Program-made: the position numbers and the translations under genes
The notes under the pieces: model-generated
The model's database searches: none
What the model was told of the DNA's origin: nothing
The model's input: only the letters and a program-made list of their open reading frames with translations
Shown here: piece by piece, positions 53,501 through 60,635 of the stretch
How the letters are laid out: each line of letters opens with the position of its first letter
Position numbering within the stretch: position 1 is the stretch's first letter
Origin: Longispora albida DSM 44784
GTDB lineage: Bacteria > Actinomycetota > Actinomycetes > Mycobacteriales > Micromonosporaceae
DNA: 64,000 bases
NCBI RefSeq assembly: GCF_000379825.1
Contig: NZ_KB903820.1
Coordinates: 38,590 to 102,589, forward strand
Direction: 5' to 3'

Positions 53501-53660
53501 GCTCGGCATCGCGGCCGACGAGCAGGTCGCCACCCGGATCCGCGTACACGCCGGAGGGCAGCAGTGGTGTGCCGTCGAACAGGAGGGCCCGGACGGGCTG
53601 GCCTTCGCGCCTGACCACAGCGACGGTGTGTGAGGTGCCGAGGTCCACGGCGAGCCGCAC
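50589..53660 (-). CDS. Hsp70-like ATPase fused to a membrane-anchored beta-propeller
   Basis: A 1023-aa protein; GTG 53660 is chosen because AAGGAG lies 5 nt upstream. Residues 1-355 form an actin/Hsp70-type ATPase: phosphate 1 'VDLGTSHTVA' (5-14), phosphate 2 'FDFGGGTLDVTVV' (169-181) and adenosine 'FLVGGSSRIP' (311-320). There is no substrate-binding or lid domain. Residues about 393-450 are tandem [VI]PV[ST]G repeats, followed by a His/Gly/Gln stretch and an 8-proline run (about 527-534). One TM helix lies at about 561-576. The rest (600-1023) is a PQQ-like beta-propeller ('VDLRTGTDKW', 'AVLQATDGKQLWTKDW') presumably outside the cell. The fusion suggests that an outside sensor is linked to a cytosolic chaperone-type ATPase. 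Confidence 0.85.
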   Translation of the reverse strand: MRLAVDLGTSHTVAVVRREGQPVRALLFDGTPLLPSGVYADPGGDLLVGRDAERLAQLGPDRFEPHPKRQVDAGSVLLGDREVTVTALLAAILGRVASEARHAGVDPAGGMTITCPADWGTPRRDVLRAAAREAGLGEIRLVEEPVAAATYCLDVLGQQVGPGQALAVFDFGGGTLDVTVVRRGEAETLEVLATGGLDNLGGLDVDAALVGHMGQLLELRDPQAWRRLHAPGTPAELRDRRVFWNEVRSAKEMLSRAATAPVSVPGRDEALHLTREELERIAGPLIDRAVDETRRVLQRTGIGPGQLAGVFLVGGSSRIPLIASRLHTRLGVAPAVPEQPELPVAHGGLLYGLSSSMDNPVPVADEPRTPPPPVVPRPGQPPAGPFPPAGGQVRPVSGVPVSGVPVSGVPVSGIPVTGPPAVSAPSGYPPVPVSGMPVSAVPVTGVPAPGMPVTGQPGQGGYPPVPGQPQGWGSAPGVHPGQQGPPPAYQQPGYAPHTDSGFQAQHLGHGQHGGHGQHGFGHEQVTPPPPPPPPMTGKGGDDFAPMPRPARPAFKLRYLRGIGMMLAIMLLVGFAVSPQIRKLITSLGEKAADSVGLDGVTGSGGGLGKLEQTTEINVPGDGATAVAIGGELVYYATVKAGGGTEVVALPAGGGPEKWKQTVAVNTSDITLTLVADLVVLDGGPSKRSRPDRRAVLQATDGKQLWTKDWKGRRDLAYLGTDALVEKTGDMDPAVYRVDLRTGTDKWTRPGRKNDLLIINDRLAHAAQTWGPNEGVSTPPADQSFAETLGSQGEVVMLDSGSSKGWVIGADGKDKATGALPIENENWTVYNGLVVGQAKDKAAIAAYRTAGLGKAWEVSFAAGTRFEGLRPCGPTLVCAAVTSPQGGKEQLVAYQTGDGAEAWKLTIGSSVTTPGWYVAGQHVVFGSNSFGYIGSPASIVDPASGKELRRIDNGMISGASGNRLLQRRYNGMGSQWEVSVGEVGSDKTTKAASIGDDQPLDVGLAANHVVVMTADRHLRVFRVT
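52290..52500 (-). repeat. Tandem 15-bp coding repeats encoding [VI]PV[ST]G
   Basis: The linker of the Hsp70-like protein is encoded by degenerate 15-base units such as ACCGGAAACCGGTAC. Five consecutive copies, then scattered ones, are visible. Boundaries are approximate. Confidence 0.65.
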
Positions 53661-53810
53661 GGTGACTCCTTGATTGTGGCTGTAACGCGGCCGGAAATCT
53701 CTTGAAGCCGGCATCGTATCGGAGGCGTGTGACAAGTCTTCCCGAGACCTGTACACGACTCGGGCGCTCTGCCACCATGCATGCACCTACGTCGATATTT
53801 GAGGTGCCAT

Positions 53811-55682
53811 ATGCGCCGTGTTTCCCTCACCGGCCTGGTTCTTGTCATGTTCGCCGTACTCGCGCCACCGGCCCAGGCCGCCCCGCGCGCCCTCCAGACG
53901 GACCCGATCTACTCCTACGCCGACGCGATCCGCGAGACAGTCTGGGTCGAGTCCCCAGTGGACAACGACGGCAACGGCCAGCCGGACCGGATCACCGCCG
54001 ACATCATCCGGCCGCGTGAGGCCACCCAGCGGGTACCGGTCATCATGGACGCCTCGCCGTACTACCACTGCTGCGGCCGTGGCAACGAGAGCGAGAAGAA
54101 GAGCTACGCCCCCGACGGCACGGTCACCAAGTTCCCGCTGTTCTACGACAACTACTTCGTGCCGCGCGGGTACGCCTTCATCGCCGCCGACCTGTCCGGC
54201 ACGGCCCGCTCGACCGGCTGCGAGGACGTCGGCGGGCAGGCCGAGGTACTGGGCGCGAAAGCCGTCATCGACTGGCTGAACGGCACGGCCATCGCCCGGC
54301 GCGCCGACGGTACGCAGGCCTTCGCGACCTGGTCGACGGGGAAGGTCGGCATGATCGGCAAGTCGTGGGACGGCACCGTCGCCAACGGGGTGGCCGCGAC
54401 CGGCGTGCCCGGCCTGGCGACGATCGTCCCGATCTCGGCGATCTCCAGCTGGTACGACTACAACCGGGTCAACGGCGCCGTGAACCCGAAGGTCAGCTCC
54501 GTCCCCAGCCTGCACACCCTCGTCAACAGCCGCCCGGCAGGCACCTGCGACGCGGTACGCAACGGGCTGACGTCCGGGTCGGACGCGGCCACCGCCAACT
54601 ACAACGCCTTCTGGGCGGCCCGGGACTACGTGCCGCAGGCCAGCAACGTGAAGGCCAGCGTCTTCCTGGTACACGGAATGAATGATCTGAACGTCCAGGG
54701 CGCGCAGTACGGCAAGTGGTGGCAGGCGCTCGCCGCGAACAACGTGCCCCGCAAGCTGTGGCTGTCGCAGGAAGGGCACGTCGACCCGTTCGACTTCCGG
54801 CGCCCGGTGTGGGTGAGCACGCTGCACCGGTGGTTCGACTACTGGCTGATGGGCATCGACAACGGCATCATGAACGAGCCGCAGGCCACCGTCGAACGCG
54901 GCGCGAACGTCTGGTCGGACACCTCGGCCTGGCCGCCGGCCGGCACGGTGTCCACCGTGTACTCCCTGAAACCCGGCGCCGGCGCGGCAGGCGTCCTCAG
55001 CACCGCGCCCTCCGCCGCCGCCACCACCAGCATCAGCGACTCCCCGAACCTGTCGGAGTCCCAGGCGATCAGCTCACCGGCCAACAACAAGAACGGCCGC
55101 AAGGTGTACTGGACGGCCCCGCTCGCCGCCGACCTGCACCTGGCGGGCACCCCGCAGATCACGCTCCGGGTGAAGTCCAGCAAGAGCACGACGATCCTGT
55201 CGGCCCGGCTCGTGGACTACGGCACCGCGACCCGCGTCAACTACCGCTCGTCCGGCGAGGGCATCACCACGCTCGCCAACGAGACGTGCTGGGGATCGTC
55301 CACCGCTGCCGACGACGCCTGCTACAAGGAAACGTCGAAGGTGACCACGACGGCCGGCCAGGCCGTCCTCAGCCGGGGCTGGATCGACGGCGCGCACCGC
55401 GACTCCCTCAGCAGCCCGGCGCCGATGGCGGCAGGCACCTGGTACACGGTCGCGTGGAACCTCGCACCCACCGACCAGGTCATCCCGGCCGGGCACCGGC
55501 TCGGCCTCGTCCTGACCCTCAGCGACAGCGAGTTCGTCTCCCCGAAGTCCACCGGAGCCACGGTGGACGTCGACCTCGGCCGCAGCCTGATCCGGCTGCC
55601 CGTCGCCCCCGCCGCCCCGTACGGCGCCGGGCTCGGCATCGAGAACGCCGCCGAGCACACCGGCCCGCTGACCCTGGGATAG
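53811..55682 (+). CDS. Secreted CocE/NonD-type hydrolase (X-Pro dipeptidyl-peptidase-like)
   Basis: A 623-aa protein; ATG 53811 gives 'MRRVSLTGLVLVMFAVLAPP', a standard signal peptide. The alpha/beta hydrolase core has the oxyanion region 'VIMDASPYYHCCGRGNESEK', the nucleophile in 'GMIGKSWDGTVA' (GxSWDG, the CocE/PepX signature), Asp in 'FLVHGMNDLNVQG' and His in 'LSQEGHVDPFDFR'. The C-terminal third is the jelly-roll domain typical of PepX_C. It is likely an extracellular X-Pro dipeptidase or ester hydrolase. Divergent from the Hsp70-like gene by 150 bases. Confidence 0.88.
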   Translation: MRRVSLTGLVLVMFAVLAPPAQAAPRALQTDPIYSYADAIRETVWVESPVDNDGNGQPDRITADIIRPREATQRVPVIMDASPYYHCCGRGNESEKKSYAPDGTVTKFPLFYDNYFVPRGYAFIAADLSGTARSTGCEDVGGQAEVLGAKAVIDWLNGTAIARRADGTQAFATWSTGKVGMIGKSWDGTVANGVAATGVPGLATIVPISAISSWYDYNRVNGAVNPKVSSVPSLHTLVNSRPAGTCDAVRNGLTSGSDAATANYNAFWAARDYVPQASNVKASVFLVHGMNDLNVQGAQYGKWWQALAANNVPRKLWLSQEGHVDPFDFRRPVWVSTLHRWFDYWLMGIDNGIMNEPQATVERGANVWSDTSAWPPAGTVSTVYSLKPGAGAAGVLSTAPSAAATTSISDSPNLSESQAISSPANNKNGRKVYWTAPLAADLHLAGTPQITLRVKSSKSTTILSARLVDYGTATRVNYRSSGEGITTLANETCWGSSTAADDACYKETSKVTTTAGQAVLSRGWIDGAHRDSLSSPAPMAAGTWYTVAWNLAPTDQVIPAGHRLGLVLTLSDSEFVSPKSTGATVDVDLGRSLIRLPVAPAAPYGAGLGIENAAEHTGPLTLG

Positions 55683-55688
55683 AGGAGG

Positions 55689-55716
55689 GGCGGGGCTCCA
55701 CCCGGAGCCCCGCCCT
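55689..55716. terminator. 12-bp hairpin between convergent genes
   Basis: GGGCGGGGCTCC (55689-55700) pairs exactly with 55705-55716 around an ACCC loop, 7 bases past the CocE-type stop codon. Confidence 0.75.
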
Positions 55717-55723
55717 CACCGCC

Positions 55724-56320
55724 CTACCCGATCTGGTAGATCTTCACCTCGGCGTTGTCGAGGTAGTAGTCGCGCTGTACCTCCCAGGTGGCGCTCAGCC
55801 CGTACGCCACCTCGAACGTCGCGCCGGCCTCCGGCTGGATGTAGGCGACGTGCGTGTACTTCGCCCAGCCCACCGGCCCGTCCGTCTGCCCGACAGAGGT
55901 GAAGTCCTCCTCGGCCGCGGGCGCCGTGCTGCCGATGTAGGCGAAGATCGGCCACGTGTTGAAGTTGCTCTGCTGCCCGGAGTAGACCCAGAAGGACACT
56001 TCCACCTTGTACTGCGCGGTGGTGTCCGGCCGGGCGAACTGCTTGCGCACCCACAGGGTGCCGTCGTCGTTGAGGCCGTCGAGATAGAACTTGAGGCCGT
56101 AACTGCCGTCCTGCGCCTGCGTCGCCGACCGGGTGACGTTGCCGTCCCGCAGGTTCGCGTCCTTGTACCAGGCCCAGCCGTCGAGCGAGGTCTCGTAGCT
56201 GCTGGTGTGGACGGAGTCCAGCCGCCAGGGGATGCCGACGTCCGCGGTGGCGGTACCGGCCGGACCAGCGACGAGGCTGGCCGCGATCGCGGCGGCCACG
56301 AAGAATCTGGTGATACGCAC
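55724..56320 (-). CDS. Secreted beta-sandwich protein, function unknown
   Basis: A 198-aa protein starting GTG 56320 (AAGGAG 7 nt upstream). Signal peptide 'TRFFVAAAIAASLVAGPAGT', cleaved near 'ATADVG'. The mature part is beta-strand rich with 'SLDGWAWYKDANLRDGNVTR', 'YGLKFYLDG', 'YKVEVSFWVYSG' and 'RDYYLDNAEVKIYQ'. This is the pattern of a galactose-binding-like or CBM-type jelly roll. No catalytic domain is attached. It could bind carbohydrate on its own. A clear hairpin lies between it and the upstream lysin gene. Confidence 0.7.
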   Translation of the reverse strand: MRITRFFVAAAIAASLVAGPAGTATADVGIPWRLDSVHTSSYETSLDGWAWYKDANLRDGNVTRSATQAQDGSYGLKFYLDGLNDDGTLWVRKQFARPDTTAQYKVEVSFWVYSGQQSNFNTWPIFAYIGSTAPAAEEDFTSVGQTDGPVGWAKYTHVAYIQPEAGATFEVAYGLSATWEVQRDYYLDNAEVKIYQIG

Positions 56321-56448
56321 AGTAACTCTCCTTGTGGTAGGCGGAGTACGTGTTGCCCCGAGCCTATGCAGCCACCCGAGGGCCGGGCACCAGCCGCGCA
56401 CTATGGCCATGATCACAAAAAGTCCACTGTGGATAGTGAAACGCCGCA

Positions 56449-56483
56449 GCACCCCGGCCTGGCACGGAACCAGGCCGGGGTGC
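56449..56483. terminator. Perfect 14-bp hairpin after the lysin gene
   Basis: GCACCCCGGCCTGG (56449-56462) pairs exactly with 56470-56483; loop 7 nt. It lies 15 bases beyond the lysin stop codon. Confidence 0.75.
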
Positions 56484-56497
56484 CACCGGGCGGCCGG

Positions 56498-57880
56498 TCA
56501 GCGGTTGACCCGCCGGCCCATCCGCTCGGCCTCCATCGTCTCCAGCTTCCCGTGCAACTCCGCGATCTGGAGCTCCAGGGAGGAGAGCGCCTGCTTCAGG
56601 CCGTTGCGGGCACCGCCGCTCGCCTCGGCGTCGTCGTAGGACGCCGGGCTGCCACCGGCCCGGATCCACTCGTCGCGGGTGGGATCCCAGTTCGCCATCA
56701 GTACCCTCAGCCGGTAGTCCTGTCCGGGTGTCATGTCGTCCCCCTCTCCGGTCAGCGCAGCCCACACGGATGCGTCCCTGATCGCGGTCTTCGATACCTT
56801 GATGCTGCCGGCCCCCTCGACCGGGCCCACGGAGTACTGCAGCGCGGCGTAGTCACCCCAGCCGCCGTACCCGGCGTGCCAGTCCGGCGAGGAGTCCCCG
56901 GGGTAGCCGTCCAGGTAGCCGTTGTTCGGCGCCGCCCACAGGTACGGCGTCAGGTGGCCGCCCGTCCAGCCCTTGGGAACCCACCACCAGTCGCCGGTGT
57001 AGTTGATGATCGGCCTGCCGAGCCTGTCCTGCATGGCGTTGACGTAGTCCCGCCAGATCTCGAACGTCGCCGGGGAGTCGATGTCCTCGCAGTCGCACTG
57101 GTGGCCCATGCCCGCCGGGCCGCCGATCTCCAGCATGCCCCGGTAGGCGATGTCCGCCTGCTCCCGGCCCGATGCCGAGTTGTCCAGCCAGTGGTAGGTC
57201 ATCAGGCCGAACCCGAGCGCACGGGCCCGGTCGGTGTACTCCCTCGCCCGGTCCCACGTGTACCAGTTGCCCTGCGTGGTCTTGATGTTGGCCAGCGTGA
57301 ACCCGGCGTCGCGCACGGCGGCCAGGTCGATGCCCACCTGGTGCGAGGACAGGTCGAGCAGGTGCGAGGTGCCGGTCCACTGCACGCCCGACGAGTTCAG
57401 GGTGAGCGGCAGGCCCGCGCCCCATGCGTCCCTGGCCCGCGCCTCGATCCTGTCCATCAGCGCGGCCGACGTGGCCCAGTGGATGTGGTTGACGTGGTCG
57501 GCCTCGGCGTACGGCCCGCACCGTTCCTGGTCGCGGACGTACGTCAGGTGGTTGTTGTGCGGCTGGGTGTGGATCAGCTCGACCGTCAGATCCGGGAAGT
57601 GGTACCAGAGCCAGTCCGCCAGCAGGCCCATGTCCCACTGGTCTTTCGTGTCGTTGTCCTCCGACGGGTCGTCGTAGGCCCCGAAGTCGATCGCCGCGGT
57701 CGGTGAACCCGCGTAGTGCAGGTTGCCGTAGTGATGCGAGACGTTCCCGTGCGGCCCGTCCATCGCGGAGCTCACGTAGATCTCGTTCGCGTACGGATAG
57801 TACTTCTCGACCAGGGCGATCATCCGCTCACCGATCGGGCCGGTCTGTACCTGCGGCTGCCGGCGATATGGCGCGACCAT
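56498..57880 (-). CDS. Two-domain peptidoglycan lysin (M15-like peptidase plus GH25 lysozyme)
   Basis: A 460-aa protein; ATG 57880 is chosen with GAGGGGGC upstream. Residues about 30-150 form a small His/Asp-rich domain, with 'NVSHHYGNLHY', 'AAIDFGAYDD' and 'ADHVNHIHWATS' resembling D,D-carboxypeptidase/M15 zinc enzymes. Residues about 170-385 are a GH25 lysozyme: 'LLDLSSHQVGIDLAAVRDAG', 'LMTYHWLDNS' and a catalytic 'CDCEDIDSP'. The C-terminus ends in a coiled coil ('LKQALSSLELQIAELHGKLE'). There is no signal peptide, as in phage endolysins, but no other phage genes are adjacent. Target is peptidoglycan. Confidence 0.78.
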   Translation of the reverse strand: MVAPYRRQPQVQTGPIGERMIALVEKYYPYANEIYVSSAMDGPHGNVSHHYGNLHYAGSPTAAIDFGAYDDPSEDNDTKDQWDMGLLADWLWYHFPDLTVELIHTQPHNNHLTYVRDQERCGPYAEADHVNHIHWATSAALMDRIEARARDAWGAGLPLTLNSSGVQWTGTSHLLDLSSHQVGIDLAAVRDAGFTLANIKTTQGNWYTWDRAREYTDRARALGFGLMTYHWLDNSASGREQADIAYRGMLEIGGPAGMGHQCDCEDIDSPATFEIWRDYVNAMQDRLGRPIINYTGDWWWVPKGWTGGHLTPYLWAAPNNGYLDGYPGDSSPDWHAGYGGWGDYAALQYSVGPVEGAGSIKVSKTAIRDASVWAALTGEGDDMTPGQDYRLRVLMANWDPTRDEWIRAGGSPASYDDAEASGGARNGLKQALSSLELQIAELHGKLETMEAERMGRRVNR

Positions 57881-58115
57881 GATGGCTGCCCCCTCGTTCG
57901 CGCACGTGGCGGCGGCTCCCCGCGGCGGCCGGCCGGTTGGCATTGGAATGCCCCCAATTTGGAGGCAAGGTCCGCTACACCCTTATTTTACCTTTCGGTA
58001 CCCCAGCCGGATACCCTCCGGCCCGTACCCCGATCCGCCCTGCTTGTCCCCTCACGGAGCTGCGGTTGTACCCCTCGCGCGCTCGCGGATCCGATGTGGA
58101 CGGCCCGCCGGCTGC

Positions 58116-58121
58116 TAGCCT
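58116..58121 (+). promoter_or_regulatory. Putative leaderless -10 element (TAGCCT)
   Basis: TAGCCT ends 7 nt before the ATG at 58129 and no Shine-Dalgarno sequence is present. Confidence 0.45.
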
Positions 58122-58128
58122 CGGCGGC

Positions 58129-58884
58129 ATGGGAAAGATCAACTATGACGCGCGGCTGCACACCGGTTACGTGGCCGGCCGGCAGCTGTCGCCGGACGCG
58201 CTCGGCACGTGGCTCGAGGCCTTCGCCCGGCACCTGCCGGACACCCGCCCGCTGTCCTGGCTGGACCTCGGCTCCGGTACCGGCCGCATGACCCCGCACC
58301 TCGCCGGAGCCTTCGGTGGCCCGGCGCACGGCGTCGAGCCCTCGGAGAAGATGCGCGCCCAGGCCGTGGCGGGCGCTGCCCACCCAGCCGTCACGTACGC
58401 GGCCGGGTCGGCGGAGAGCATCCCCCTGCCGGACGCCTCGGTGGACGCCGCGCTCCTGTTCTTCGTCTGGCACCACGTGGCAGGCCGGGAGACAGCGGCC
58501 CGCGAGCTGCGCCGGGTCGTGAAGCCGGGCGGCACGATCTTCGTGCAGACCAACTTCTCCGACCTGATGCCCGACGTCTGGTGGTTCCGTGCCGTACCCG
58601 AGTGGGGGAAGGCCGACTCCGCGCAGTTCCGGACCCAGGACGAGGTGATCGGCGACTTCACCGGGGCCGGCTGGACCCTCGCCGCCCGCGAGGAAGTCAC
58701 CTGGCCACGCTCGGCGAGCCTGGCCGAGGACTACGAGCGGCTCAAGCGGCGTGCCGTCTCCTTCTTCGAGCTCGTGACCGAGGAACAGATCGAGGCGGGC
58801 TTCGCCAGGATCGAGGAGCTGCTGCCCTCCCTCGGCAGCGAACCGCAGTACGAGACCAGCCAGCTCCTCGTCTTCCGGCGCTGA
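58129..58884 (+). CDS. SAM-dependent methyltransferase (class I)
   Basis: A 251-aa protein from ATG 58129, where a leaderless -10 is visible; longer starts are excluded by poor sequence. Motif I 'SWLDLGSGTGRMTPHLAG' (about 44-61), 'HGVEPSEKM' acidic loop, motif IV 'DAALLFFVWHHV' and 'LRRVVKPGGTIFVQTN' define the class I SAM fold (type 11). Substrate unknown. Its stop codon is 10 bases from the stop of the type III polyketide synthase, transcribed toward it, so it may modify that pathway's product. Confidence 0.85.
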   Translation: MGKINYDARLHTGYVAGRQLSPDALGTWLEAFARHLPDTRPLSWLDLGSGTGRMTPHLAGAFGGPAHGVEPSEKMRAQAVAGAAHPAVTYAAGSAESIPLPDASVDAALLFFVWHHVAGRETAARELRRVVKPGGTIFVQTNFSDLMPDVWWFRAVPEWGKADSAQFRTQDEVIGDFTGAGWTLAAREEVTWPRSASLAEDYERLKRRAVSFFELVTEEQIEAGFARIEELLPSLGSEPQYETSQLLVFRR

Positions 58885-58893
58885 GACCGTCAG

Positions 58894-59904
58894 TCAGGAG
58901 GTCAGCAGCGCCCCGTACAGCGTCAGCCCCGGCCCGAAAGCCAGAGCGGCCACTGTGGACGGTGGTACCTCCTGGGCGCGGAGCGAGTCGAGGACGAGCA
59001 GGACGGTCGCCGACGAGCAGTTGCCGTGCTCGGCGAGAGTACGGCGGGAAGCCGCCAGAGCGGACGGCGGCAGCCCGAGCTGCTCCTGGGTGACCTCCAG
59101 GATGCGGGGGCCGCCGGGGTGCACGGCCCAGCCGTCGACCGTGACCCCGGCCGTCAGCTCGGCGACCAGCGGCCCGACGTGCCGGGCGAGCACGCCGGGC
59201 ACACGCGGCGACAGCCCCATCCGGAACCCGAGGTCGGTCACCTCCCACGTCATGTGGTCGGCGGTCGTTGCGTCGGTCCGGGCTGCCACACCCCGGATCT
59301 CGTACCCGGGGCCGGCCGGCGTCACCACCACGGCGGCGGCAGCGTCGGAGAACAGCGCGTGCGAGATGATCTGCCCGGTGTCCGTGGTCGGCGGCTGGCC
59401 GTGGAGGCTGGTCAGCTCGACGCACAGCAGCACGGCCGGCTTGCCGTGCGTGTCCACGTAGTCCGCCACGGCGCCCAGCCCCGGCAGCGCCGCGTAGCAG
59501 CCCATGTGCCCGATGACCAGCCGCCGCAGCGCCGGGTCGAAGCCGAGATCCCTGGCCAGCATCAGGTCGAGCCCCGGCGTCGCGTACCCGGTGCACGTCG
59601 CCACGGCCAGCAGCCCGACGTCGGCCACGCCCACCCCGGCGTCGGCCAGCGCGCCCAGCACCGCCTCCTTGCCGAGCGGGACGGCCTCCTCGACGTAGCG
59701 GCGCATCCGCTGCCCGGTACTCCAGCCCGACACGTCCTCCGTGAGCGGGTTGAGGACCGTGTGCCGGGTCGTCACCCCCGAGTTGCGGAACACCCGCTCG
59801 GCGATCGGCGCGCCGGCGAAGTGCCGGGAGAAGTAGCCCTCCCACAGTTCCGCCTGCGTGACCGGCGGCGGGAACGCTGTGCCTAGCCCAGCCAGCACGG
59901 CCAC
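58894..59904 (-). CDS. Type III polyketide synthase (chalcone/stilbene synthase family)
   Basis: A 336-aa protein; start GTG 59904, four bases after the methyltransferase stop. The catalytic Cys is in 'VIGHMGCYAALPGLG' (about Cys 137), His in 'GWAVHPGGPRILEVTQ' and Asn in 'LAEHGNCSSATVLLVLDSLR'. The lead 'AGLGTAFPP' and terminal 'LAFGPGLTLYGALL' are family standards. It would extend a starter acyl-CoA with malonyl-CoA to make a pyrone or resorcinol. Starter unknown. It is co-transcribed behind the methyltransferase and faces the UbiA gene, together suggesting a prenylated, methylated polyketide. Confidence 0.9.
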   Translation of the reverse strand: MAVLAGLGTAFPPPVTQAELWEGYFSRHFAGAPIAERVFRNSGVTTRHTVLNPLTEDVSGWSTGQRMRRYVEEAVPLGKEAVLGALADAGVGVADVGLLAVATCTGYATPGLDLMLARDLGFDPALRRLVIGHMGCYAALPGLGAVADYVDTHGKPAVLLCVELTSLHGQPPTTDTGQIISHALFSDAAAAVVVTPAGPGYEIRGVAARTDATTADHMTWEVTDLGFRMGLSPRVPGVLARHVGPLVAELTAGVTVDGWAVHPGGPRILEVTQEQLGLPPSALAASRRTLAEHGNCSSATVLLVLDSLRAQEVPPSTVAALAFGPGLTLYGALLTS

Positions 59905-59908
59905 GTTG

Positions 59909-60592
59909 TCACCACGCTTTGACTCCTCTGCCCTGGTACAGGATGGCTGTGCTGAGACTCGGCACCATCCGGACCGCCCGGCGGCGCGCGAGCAGATCGA
60001 GCAGGCTGGGGCGCAGCCCGCGCACCCGCAGCCGGACCCCGTGCGCGGCGAACAGCGCCTTGAGGCGGGAGGGGGAGACCAGCAGCGCGGGGTCGTGCAC
60101 ACCGCGCGGAGCGAGCCCGAGCCGCTCGGCGAGCGTGATCGCCACGAACCGGCACAGCGCGGTGTCCGACAGCGTGTCGAGCACGACCAGCCCGCCCGGC
60201 CGCAGCACCCGGCACGCCTCGGCCACTGTGGACGGCAGGTCGTAGACGTGCTCCAGGATCTCGCCGGCGCTGACCACGTCGGCACAGCCACTGGCCAGCG
60301 GGAGCGCCGACACGTCGGCCCGCACGCCCGTCACGCCGTACTTCGCGGCGATGCCCAGGCTGCCGTGCACGATGTCGGCCCCGACGTGGTGGTAGCCCTT
60401 GCCCGCGACGTGCGGGGCGAGCAGCCCGCCGCCGCAGCCCAGGTCGACCAGGACAGCACCGGGGCGCTCAGCCGGCGGAATCAGCCTCGCCCGGGCGGCG
60501 GCCAGCCAGTGCAGCATCTTGAACACGCCGTCCTCGTCCCACCACTCAGCCGCGAGCTGCTCATACAAGGCGGGGTCATTGGGACGCATCAT
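59909..60592 (-). CDS. SAM-dependent methyltransferase (UbiG-like)
   Basis: A 227-aa protein starting ATG 60592 (or 60589). 'PALYEQLAAEWWDEDGVFKM' and 'LHWLAAARARLIPP' match the N-terminal helix of UbiG-like O-methyltransferases. Motif I is 'VLVDLGCGGGLLAPHVAG', then 'ADVSALPLASG' and 'RVLRPGGLVVLDTLSDTA'. Likely an O- or C-methyltransferase acting on the polyketide made by the downstream type III synthase, with which it shares a 4-base intergenic gap. Its start is almost directly against the divergent UbiA gene, so the promoters overlap. Confidence 0.85.
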   Translation of the reverse strand: MMRPNDPALYEQLAAEWWDEDGVFKMLHWLAAARARLIPPAERPGAVLVDLGCGGGLLAPHVAGKGYHHVGADIVHGSLGIAAKYGVTGVRADVSALPLASGCADVVSAGEILEHVYDLPSTVAEACRVLRPGGLVVLDTLSDTALCRFVAITLAERLGLAPRGVHDPALLVSPSRLKALFAAHGVRLRVRGLRPSLLDLLARRRAVRMVPSLSTAILYQGRGVKAW

Positions 60593-60635
60593 GTCAGGGT
60601 GGCACGAAACCGGATTTGCGGCCACACTTACCGGC
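60593..60635. promoter_or_regulatory. Very short divergent promoter region (methyltransferase/UbiA)
   Basis: Only 43 bases separate the two chosen start codons; there is no room for two full promoters plus ribosome sites. Leaderless or overlapping promoters are likely, coupling the expression of both arms. Confidence 0.4.

Noticed and set aside
50514..53633. A 1039-residue open frame on the plus strand
   Set aside because: It is antisense to the Hsp70-like gene, is rich in Arg/Gly/Pro with no domain, and is expected from high GC codon bias.
54716..57706. A 996-residue open frame on the plus strand
   Set aside because: It runs across two or three well supported genes in other frames; its product is low-complexity Arg/Pro/Gly.
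56498..57880. Prophage based on the lysin gene
   Set aside because: No capsid, tail, integrase or holin gene lies nearby, so a single lysin gene is not enough.
58958..60240. Repeated word around CTGTGGAC in several places of the window
   Set aside because: It recurs within and between genes, but I cannot test whether it exceeds expectation for the base composition, so I do not claim a functional site.
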